Assembly (NCBI GenBank): GCA_028710415.1
Contig: JAQTUE010000020.1
Coordinates: 1 to 64,000, forward strand
Reading direction: 5' to 3'
Length of the DNA stretch: 64,000 bases
Source: Paludibacter sp.
GTDB lineage: Bacteria; Bacteroidota; Bacteroidia; Bacteroidales; Paludibacteraceae
The first letter of the stretch is position 1. Every line of letters starts with the position of its first letter. The notes under the pieces were generated by a model. That model did no database searches and was not told where the DNA came from. It saw only the letters and a list, made by a program, of their open reading frames with translations. The translations under genes and the position numbers were made by a program. Shown here piece by piece: positions 29,181-36,633 of this stretch.

Positions 29181-29868
29181 TTTGATTTTGATAACTTGAA
29201 ATATAGTATAGGAATTTTTTTCCTAAACTCGTTGTCCTGCCACCCAAAGCACCGTCTTCAGTCATAATTGTATTTAAATCACCAGTAGCATGAAAGCCTG
29301 CTATTTTTAAGTCGTTCCAAATTAAACCGACCATGTCATTTTGGTCTTTCAATTCAGGATAAGCTTCAAATAAAAAATTCGATAAACTTCCCATCAAAAA
29401 ACTTGGTGGTGTTTTCTTATTTTTTTGAAACCACATTCTTGGATCATCGATAAACTTTAAAATCTTGATATGCCAAACCGTAAAGCTGTCCAGTTGGTTT
29501 AAAAATATTTGACTAATTGTTTCGCCAGGTGTATCACCAACAGCCGTATTCATAATGGCGTTCTGAAATGCTTTAATTTTTTCGCTTTCGCTTGTTTTTA
29601 GCGCATAACTTGTTGCTTGAAGGACTACATCAATAAATTGGTCGTTGTTTTGCAACTCTTCAAAATCTATTTCTTTTCTTTCTTCTAAGTCTTTTAGCTT
29701 TAGGGCTACTTCATTCATCCATTCAGCTCTTCTTTTGTCGAGGGGTGGTGTTACAAGTAATCCAAAAACTTCCGCTGCTAATGACCCGATAACTGGAATT
29801 GCACCAAGTCCACCTTTAACTAAAGAATGTGCAATGTCTTTACCTGTTGTTCCATTGGTTTTTTTCAT
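29167..29868 (-). CDS. Hypothetical protein with Gly-rich hydrophobic N-terminus (cassette ORF)
   Basis: VKGGLGAIPVIGSLAAEVFGLLVTPPLDKRRAEWMNEV followed by helical region; recurring accessory-genome domain type. Confidence 0.65.
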   Translation of the reverse strand: MKKTNGTTGKDIAHSLVKGGLGAIPVIGSLAAEVFGLLVTPPLDKRRAEWMNEVALKLKDLEERKEIDFEELQNNDQFIDVVLQATSYALKTSESEKIKAFQNAIMNTAVGDTPGETISQIFLNQLDSFTVWHIKILKFIDDPRMWFQKNKKTPPSFLMGSLSNFLFEAYPELKDQNDMVGLIWNDLKIAGFHATGDLNTIMTEDGALGGRTTSLGKKFLYYISSYQNQTPNT

Positions 29869-29872
29869 ACTT

Positions 29873-30400
29873 TTACTTTATCTGTATTGTGTCAAGCTGA
29901 TTTCCTTTTTCATCCAATTTAACCCATGTTCCTTTCAAGTTCATAGATTTTATAGATTCAACCCTTCTGAGTAAATAATAGTCATTAATTAAAACAGTAT
30001 CAACAGCAGGTTTATTTGGTTTCCATTTCACATAATCTTGTACAACAATAAATTCATTGGGTTCATTTAAATTTCTATAAGCAACATATCTGTCATAATG
30101 AGGTTGGTAATATATTTTAGAATATTGTGTCAACATGGAGAAAATTACAAAAAATGTAGCTGGAATACCTATTCCTAAAATTATCCATTTTGAGACTTTT
30201 TTAAAGCTTTTAAAAGTCAGTAGAAAAATAATGTAAGAAACTAAATATAAATAGCAAATCAGAAAACCCCAAAACCGATTAAACAATACACTTGGAAATT
30301 CAATCAAGGGTTCAATTTCAGTCATTAGAAAAGTCAACACTAATGGAATCATTAGTCCTGTCGCAACAAATCGAAGTACTTTAATCAATTTTGGATTCAT
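29873..30400 (-). CDS. Hypothetical membrane protein (second ORF of same cassette)
   Basis: Three to four N-terminal hydrophobic helices; starts 4 bp upstream of the 29167-29868 gene. Confidence 0.65.
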   Translation of the reverse strand: MNPKLIKVLRFVATGLMIPLVLTFLMTEIEPLIEFPSVLFNRFWGFLICYLYLVSYIIFLLTFKSFKKVSKWIILGIGIPATFFVIFSMLTQYSKIYYQPHYDRYVAYRNLNEPNEFIVVQDYVKWKPNKPAVDTVLINDYYLLRRVESIKSMNLKGTWVKLDEKGNQLDTIQIK

Positions 30401-30424
30401 AAATATAGTTGTCTTTTTTTTTTA

Positions 30425-30575
30425 CGCTTACACATAACGACCGAGGCTATGGGCATTTGGCGGTTTGCGGGAGCATTCGCTATCGTGAAACGACAAAGTG
30501 AATGCAGGAGCAAAACCTACTAAATGCACTTCAGCCAGCCAATGAATATAGGCGTGTGTCAGGCGGTCGGCAGTT
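30425..30575 (-). repeat. attC-like site S12
   Basis: CGCTTACACATAACGACCGAGGCTATGGGCATTTGGCGGTTTGCGGGAGCATTCGCTATCGTGAAACGACAAAGTGAATGCAGGAGC...GGCGTGTGTCAGGCGGTCGGCAG. Confidence 0.9.
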
Positions 30576-30600
30576 TGTGGGCGCGTTTTTTATTTTTGTT

Positions 30601-31185
30601 TTACAAGTCGTCAATTGCTTTTTGTTTGACAATGTCGCTATTGATTTTGTCGAAATATGACAATATCACGAAACTACTTGAATGATTACCTTTAATTTGT
30701 AATTCTATATTCCCTTTTTCTATTTTAAAGATTGAGTAATACTTGCACTTGTCTAATTGAACATACATAAATTTCATTCCATCGTCTTTCGGTTCTGCAT
30801 ATGTGTCAAATTTTTCATTGCTCTCTGCCGGCTCTCCATATTTTTCGGTAAGCATTGCTTTAAGATTGAAGTAGTTAGAGGCAAGTAAAGACCAGCTTTC
30901 CAAAGCAGGAAAAATTACAGTGATTTTGCTAACTAAATCTTTTCCTTTTATTGTTGAAACTCCAATGATACAACCTTTGTAAGACGCAAAGTCGCCATTT
31001 AACATTACAACTTCATTCTCTGTGCCGAGCATTGTAAAACCGCTTTGTTTTAATTTTGCGACATATTCATTCAAAGTTCCGTCAATGGGAACACCCTTAA
31101 AAGAAAGGTGGTCAGAGGAATTTGTTTGTGCTAATGCAATCGTTGTTGTGAGTGCAAAAATTAAAATTACAAATATCTTTTTCAT
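30601..31185 (-). CDS. Hypothetical secreted protein (cassette ORF)
   Basis: Signal peptide MKKIFVILIFALTTTIALAQ. Confidence 0.65.
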   Translation of the reverse strand: MKKIFVILIFALTTTIALAQTNSSDHLSFKGVPIDGTLNEYVAKLKQSGFTMLGTENEVVMLNGDFASYKGCIIGVSTIKGKDLVSKITVIFPALESWSLLASNYFNLKAMLTEKYGEPAESNEKFDTYAEPKDDGMKFMYVQLDKCKYYSIFKIEKGNIELQIKGNHSSSFVILSYFDKINSDIVKQKAIDDL

Positions 31186-31208
31186 AATGATAATATTTTG
31201 AATGTTAG

Positions 31209-31508
31209 TTATTCATGGTGTATTGAATTTTGGCAGTTTTCGCAAACAGAAACAAGCCAATCAATAGGTTCTTTGCCAATGTTTCGTTTTGCATATCGAT
31301 TGTGGTGAACTTGCGTGGCTCGTGCACCACAATAAATACAACACCAGTTATCTCGTTTTAACACTACATATCTTTTCCGTTGCCAAGCTTCAGATTTTAG
31401 ATATTCATTTCTGTAATAATCTCGACGCTCTTTTCGTCGTTTCTCAAACAACCAATGTCTTAATACAACAAGTGCTATAAAAATAACAATAATAATTTGC
31501 CAATTCAT
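31209..31508 (-). CDS. HNH endonuclease-like protein with N-terminal TM helix (second ORF of same cassette)
   Basis: WQRKRYVVLKRDNWCCIYCGARATQVHHNRYAK...NLVSVCENCQNSIHHE-type HNH/zinc motif. Confidence 0.8.
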   Translation of the reverse strand: MNWQIIIVIFIALVVLRHWLFEKRRKERRDYYRNEYLKSEAWQRKRYVVLKRDNWCCIYCGARATQVHHNRYAKRNIGKEPIDWLVSVCENCQNSIHHE

Positions 31509-31572
31509 TTTATTTCTTGCTTTAGTGTATTTTCCTTTTTTGTCCTGTATAGTTGTCTTGCTTTTTTTTTCT

Positions 31573-31718
31573 GCTGCCGCTTAACGCTTGAGGCTATGGG
31601 CATTTTGCGGTTTGCGTGAGCATTAGCTGTCTCTCTGCAACAAACTGAATGCGTGAGCAAATACTGCTAAGTGCATGTAAACAAGCAGGTGAGCAAGAGC
31701 GTGTGTTAGCACCAGTTA
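31573..31718 (-). repeat. attC-like site S13 (rightmost)
   Basis: CTGCTGCCGCTTAACGCTTGAGGCTATGGGCATTTTGCGGTTTGCGTGAGCATTAGCTGTCTCTCTGCAACAAACTGAATGCGTGAGC...GAGCGTGTGTTAGCACCAGTT. Confidence 0.88.
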
Positions 31719-32153
31719 TTTTCCATTACGTATTATTCTAAAGATTTTTCTAAGTTCTACAGGCATAATTTCCTGTGATAATTTTATTTCAATCGTTTTA
31801 CTTTGATTCAAGGTAATTTGAGCAAAATAGTCAATCTTGTCAGATTCAGCTAAGTTATATGATTCTATTTTTTTTAAGTCAATAGCATAAATCAAGGTCA
31901 TTATATCATTCCATTCTTTTTTATTGATATTTCTTTCTGTTCTATATTTTTGTCCTTGAACGTCTAAATAATTCATAATTGGTGTAATATAGTAAACCTG
32001 TTTTTCTGTAACATCAATTTCGTACTTTTCAATAAACAGTGTAGAATCTCCTTTATAAGCAATAAAGAGTTTTGTAATTTCTCTATTCTTTTCTTGTGCG
32101 TATGAAGCTAATTGAAAAAGAGTTATTATTGTTAATAAAATCAACTTTCTCAT
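31716..32153 (-). CDS. Hypothetical secreted protein (cassette ORF)
   Basis: Signal peptide MRKLILLTIITLFQLASYAQ; stop codon touches S13. Confidence 0.65.
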   Translation of the reverse strand: MRKLILLTIITLFQLASYAQEKNREITKLFIAYKGDSTLFIEKYEIDVTEKQVYYITPIMNYLDVQGQKYRTERNINKKEWNDIMTLIYAIDLKKIESYNLAESDKIDYFAQITLNQSKTIEIKLSQEIMPVELRKIFRIIRNGK

Positions 32154-32681
32154 ATAATTATTTCTAAAGATGATTCACAAGAAAATCTGTAATACACCAT
32201 TGCACCAATTATTATTTGTTATAGATATATTTAATTAAAATAAATTAAGCCTCAAAGATAAATACAATTTTTTATACTATAGATATGATTTTTAATTAAT
32301 TTTCAATTTATCAAACGGATTCTTCATTTAATCAAACCGATTGATCGTTTTTGGTTTAAACATCTCTGTTATTTTATTCCCCAATGCCCTGAAATGCTTT
32401 GAATGCAACAAATATCAGTTCCGGCTTCCAATATATTTGTTGTAAAAATGTGTACTAAAGTTCGTTCATGTTGCGTTATATAATTCCTGCAAACACTACA
32501 GCACTTTTTAGATTCGTCTGAATACTGTTTATAGAGTGTTATTCTTTTTTCAACCCTTCAAACAAGCCGGCTGTGGGCATATGGGGAACAGTTTCAATGT
32601 TCGTGATTGAATAATTCCATAAAAAAGCCCCACATATTCTGTGAGGCATTCCCGGTTAAGGCAAGTTCAGTGAAGCATACA

Positions 32682-32868
32682 AATGATGTCGTCATGATGT
32701 CTTCATGATGTTGCAGATAATCCATATATAATCCATATATAATCCATATATGATCCATATATAATCCATATTTAAATAGAGATGGATTATATATGGATTA
32801 TTATTGGTTTATTATTGGATTGCTAATTTGATATGAAAGACATCATGAAGACATCATAACGACATCAT
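32682..32868. repeat. Large (~187 bp) palindrome with nested 12-bp satellites
   Basis: Arms ATGATGTCGTCATGATGTCTTCATGATGT / ACATCATGAAGACATCATAACGACATCAT; inside, ATCCATATATAA-type repeats facing TTATATATGGAT. Confidence 0.9.
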
Positions 32869-32893
32869 GGTATTCTGTTGAGGACAATTTTTA

Positions 32894-32924
32894 CTGACGG
32901 CTTCACTCGAAGTGAAGCCGTCAG
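32894..32924. terminator. Perfect hairpin (14-bp stem, 3-nt loop), possible terminator or structural element
   Basis: CTGACGGCTTCACT-CGA-AGTGAAGCCGTCAG. Confidence 0.6.
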
Positions 32925-32928
32925 AAAC

Positions 32929-32961
32929 AAAAAAAGACTGCCCATTTTCGGAGCAGTCTTT
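32929..32961 (-). terminator. Rho-independent terminator of nifJ
   Basis: Minus strand AAAGACTGCTCCGAAAATGGGCAGTCTTTTTTT. Confidence 0.88.
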
Positions 32962-32984
32962 CATTGAGATATTTAAAATATGGA

Positions 32985-35900
32985 TTAGAACTGACGTTCC
33001 GCCATACGTTTGTAACCTTCGTAACGCCATTTTGCATTTGCCTGTGCTGCCACGAACAGTTCTTCTGCTTCTGCAGGGAATTGTTTGGTAAGCGAGGTGT
33101 AGCGTACTTCCCCTTTGAGGAATTCCTGGAATTTATCCCATTGTGGCTCTTTTGAATCAAGTGTCATTGGGTTCTTTCCTTCGGCTTCCAGATTCGGATT
33201 GAAGCGATACAGGTGCCAGTAACCGCATTCTACTGCACGTTCCTGTTCGTCCTGTGCTTTTCCCATACCGGCACGCAGACCGTGGCTGATACATGGGGAG
33301 TAAGCGATTACGATGGATGGACCGTCGAATGCTTCCGCTTCGCGGATAGCTTTCAGGGTTTGAGCCTGGTTAGCGCCCATGGCCACCTGAGCCACGTATA
33401 CATACCCGTAGGTAGCAGCAATCATACCAAGATCTTTCTTGCGGACACGCTTGCCGGCAGCAGCAAATTTAGCTACAGCACCAACCGGAGTTGATTTGGA
33501 AGCCTGGCCACCGGTGTTCGAATAGATTTCAGTATCCAATACCAGGATATTTACATCTTTACCCGAAGCAATAACGTGGTCTAATCCACCGAAACCGATA
33601 TCATATGCCCAACCGTCACCACCAATGATCCATTGTGATTTCTTGATCAGGTATTGGCTCAATTCGGCAATCTGGTTGCAATAGCTGCAGGTTCCAAGTT
33701 TAACCAAAGGAGTGATCTTAGCTTCCAGTTCGATTGTTTTATCGGCATTATCCTTGAATTCAATCCATTCGGCAAATAAACCTTTCAGTTCGTCTGAACA
33801 ACAATCAGCTGCAATAGCTTCAGTCATGATACGAACCAGACGTTCGCGCATGTTGTCGTTAGCAAAGACCATACCCAAACCAAATTCAGCATTGTCTTCG
33901 AACAAAGAGTTCGCCCAAGCCGGACCATGACCTTCGTCGTTGGTAGTATATGGGGTAGAAGGAGCAGAGTTGGAATAAATAGAGCTACATCCTGTTGCAT
34001 TGGCCACCATCTGGCGTTCGCCGAAGAGTTGGGTGATCAGTTTCACATACGGAGTTTCACCACAACCGGCACAGGCACCCGAGAACTCGAACAATGGCGT
34101 AGCCAATTGGGAGTTTTTCACGTTAGCCTTTACATCAACCAAATGTTGTTTTGATTTTACATTGTCGATACAGAATTCCCAGTTGTCCTGATTTGGATAT
34201 TGAGAATCGATATGAGTCATATCCAATGCCTTGTTGCCTTTGTTTCCAGGACATACATCAGCACAGTTACCACAACCGGTACAATCAAGAACATCAACCT
34301 GAATGCGGAAAGTAGTACCGCCAAATTGCTTGCCATTGGTTTTCAGCATTTCTGTAAACGGTGCTTTAGCCTGTTCAGCTTCATCCAAAATAAACGGACG
34401 GATTACAGCGTGAGGGCAAACATACGCACATTGGTTACACTGGATACAGTTTTCGGATTTCCAGACAGGAACAAACGAAGCGATACCACGTTTTTCGTAT
34501 TTGGAAGTTCCTTGTTCCCAGGTTCCGTCTTCACGACCTTTGAAAGCCGATACAGGAAGATCATCACCGGCCTGTGCATTGATCGGACGAACGATGTCGC
34601 GGATAAATGCAGGTACGATATCGTGGGTTGTAATGTTTTCGTCCAACAACAGCGACCATTCTTCAGGGATTTCTACTTTTACGTATTCACCACCACGGTC
34701 AACAGCTGCATAATTCTTCTTAACAATATCTTCCCCTTTTTTACCATAGGATTTGTTGATAGCATATTTCATCTTTTCAACAGCCAGTTCGTAAGGAACT
34801 ACATTGGCAATTTTGAAGAATGCCGATTGAAGGATGGTGTTGGTACGGTTACCTAATCCAATTTCTTCAGCAATGTTGGTAGCATTAATAATATACAGGC
34901 TAATGTTATTAACAGCCAGGTATTTTTTCACCTTAACAGGCAAGTTACGCAACACTTCATCTTTATTCCAGATGGTATTCAACAGGAATGTACCGTTTTT
35001 CTTCAATCCTTTGGTTACATCATACAATTTGAGGTATGCCTGTACGTGACAAGCCACGAAGTCAGGAGTAGTCACCAAATACGTTGAACGGATCGGAGTT
35101 TCGCCAAAACGTAAATGCGAGCAGGTAAATCCACCCGATTTCTTAGAGTCATAAGCAAAATAAGCCTGACAGTATTTATCGGTATTGTCACCAATAATCT
35201 TGATTGAGTTTTTATTTGCACCTACAGTTCCATCAGCACCTAAACCATAGAATTTAGCTTCGAAAGTTCCGGCACCACCCATTGCAATTTCGTCTTTCAT
35301 TGGCAGGGAAGTAAACGTAACATCGTCAACAATACCTACTGTGAAATGATTCTTTGGTTCCGGATAAGCCAGGTTTTCGTATACTGAAAGAACCTGTGAA
35401 GGAGTAAAATCTTTCGAAGACAAACCGTAACGTCCGCCAACAACCAAAGGTTGGTTTTCGGAACCGTACAATACGTCTTTTACATCCAGATACAAAGGTT
35501 CGCCGGTAGCACCCGGTTCCTTGGTACGATCCAATACACAAATACGTTTCGCAGTCTTAGGTAAGATAGCAAGGAAATGTTTTGCAGAGAATGGACGGTA
35601 CAGGTGAACAGAGATCAAACCTACTTTTTCGCCTTTGGCAGTCAGGTAATCGATTCCTTCGCGGATAGCTTCGGTAGAAGAACCCATGGCAATGATCACA
35701 CGGTCGGCATCATCAGCTCCGTAATAATCGAACAAACCATATTGACGGCCTGTAATGACAGCCAGTTTGTTTAAATAATCTTCCACCACTTCAGGAATTG
35801 CATCGTAGAAAGGATTACAAGCTTCGCGGGCCTGGAAGTATACGTCACCGTTTTGAGCAGTTCCGCGGGCAACAGGATGTTCAGGACTCAAGGCACGTTC

Positions 35901-36518
35901 GCGGAAACCTTTCAACGCTTCCTGATCGATAAGTGGAATCAAGTCTTCCTGATCAATTTGTTCTATTTTTTGAATTTCGTGAGAGGTGCGGAAACCATCG
36001 AAGAAATGTACGAATGGAACGCGGGTTTTAATAGCACACAGGTGAGCTATTGCAGCCATATCCATAACTTCCTGAACCGAACCGGTGGCAAACATGGCGC
36101 ATCCGGTCTGACGAACAGCCATAACGTCCTGATGATCACCAAAAATTGAAAGCGCGTGAGAAGCCAATGCACGGGCCGAAACATGATAAACGCCCGGAAG
36201 CAATTCCCCGGCTACTTTATACATATTAGGAACCATCAGCAATAAACCCTGGGAGGCAGTGAAAGTAGTTGTCAACGCACCAGCCTGGAGAGCTCCATGC
36301 ATAGCGGCTGCAGCACCTGCTTCAGACTGCATTTCCTGTACTTGTACCTTTTCGCCGAAAATGTTCTTGCGACCAACGGCAGCCCATTCGTCAACATATT
36401 CTGCCATCGTTGACGATGGAGTGATTGGGTAAATTGCAGCTACTTCAGTGAACATATACGAGATATGTGCAGCAGCCTGATTCCCATCACAGGTCAAAAA
36501 TTTTTTTGATTTAGCCAT
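32985..36518 (-). CDS. nifJ: Pyruvate:ferredoxin (flavodoxin) oxidoreductase
   Basis: 1177 aa single-chain PFOR; ITPSSTMAEYVDEWA, two CxxCxxCxxxCP clusters, GDGWAYDIGFGGLDHVIASG. Confidence 0.96.
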   Translation of the reverse strand: MAKSKKFLTCDGNQAAAHISYMFTEVAAIYPITPSSTMAEYVDEWAAVGRKNIFGEKVQVQEMQSEAGAAAAMHGALQAGALTTTFTASQGLLLMVPNMYKVAGELLPGVYHVSARALASHALSIFGDHQDVMAVRQTGCAMFATGSVQEVMDMAAIAHLCAIKTRVPFVHFFDGFRTSHEIQKIEQIDQEDLIPLIDQEALKGFRERALSPEHPVARGTAQNGDVYFQAREACNPFYDAIPEVVEDYLNKLAVITGRQYGLFDYYGADDADRVIIAMGSSTEAIREGIDYLTAKGEKVGLISVHLYRPFSAKHFLAILPKTAKRICVLDRTKEPGATGEPLYLDVKDVLYGSENQPLVVGGRYGLSSKDFTPSQVLSVYENLAYPEPKNHFTVGIVDDVTFTSLPMKDEIAMGGAGTFEAKFYGLGADGTVGANKNSIKIIGDNTDKYCQAYFAYDSKKSGGFTCSHLRFGETPIRSTYLVTTPDFVACHVQAYLKLYDVTKGLKKNGTFLLNTIWNKDEVLRNLPVKVKKYLAVNNISLYIINATNIAEEIGLGNRTNTILQSAFFKIANVVPYELAVEKMKYAINKSYGKKGEDIVKKNYAAVDRGGEYVKVEIPEEWSLLLDENITTHDIVPAFIRDIVRPINAQAGDDLPVSAFKGREDGTWEQGTSKYEKRGIASFVPVWKSENCIQCNQCAYVCPHAVIRPFILDEAEQAKAPFTEMLKTNGKQFGGTTFRIQVDVLDCTGCGNCADVCPGNKGNKALDMTHIDSQYPNQDNWEFCIDNVKSKQHLVDVKANVKNSQLATPLFEFSGACAGCGETPYVKLITQLFGERQMVANATGCSSIYSNSAPSTPYTTNDEGHGPAWANSLFEDNAEFGLGMVFANDNMRERLVRIMTEAIAADCCSDELKGLFAEWIEFKDNADKTIELEAKITPLVKLGTCSYCNQIAELSQYLIKKSQWIIGGDGWAYDIGFGGLDHVIASGKDVNILVLDTEIYSNTGGQASKSTPVGAVAKFAAAGKRVRKKDLGMIAATYGYVYVAQVAMGANQAQTLKAIREAEAFDGPSIVIAYSPCISHGLRAGMGKAQDEQERAVECGYWHLYRFNPNLEAEGKNPMTLDSKEPQWDKFQEFLKGEVRYTSLTKQFPAEAEELFVAAQANAKWRYEGYKRMAERQF

Positions 36519-36633
36519 TTTGTTAATAAATTATTAATAATTGATTTTCTTGATTTTTCTTATATTCCTCCCCTTTAGGGGTCGGGGGTTCTTTCTTTTC
36601 TTTCTTTCTCCCCTTTAGGGGCAGGGGGTTCTT

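Noticed and set aside
18153-31718. CRISPR array interpretation of the regularly spaced repeats
   Set aside because: Repeats are ~140 bp and spacers are whole genes of ~0.4-1.4 kb; no cas genes in the window.
18153-31718. Interpretation of the ~140 bp elements as simple MITEs/REPs
   Set aside because: No target-site duplication seen, constant orientation and 3'-of-gene position, and end boxes pair across genes rather than within elements. Not fully excluded without comparative data.
34200-34856. 218-aa plus-strand ORF antisense to nifJ
   Set aside because: Shadow ORF opposite a strongly conserved PFOR gene; no recognisable protein features.
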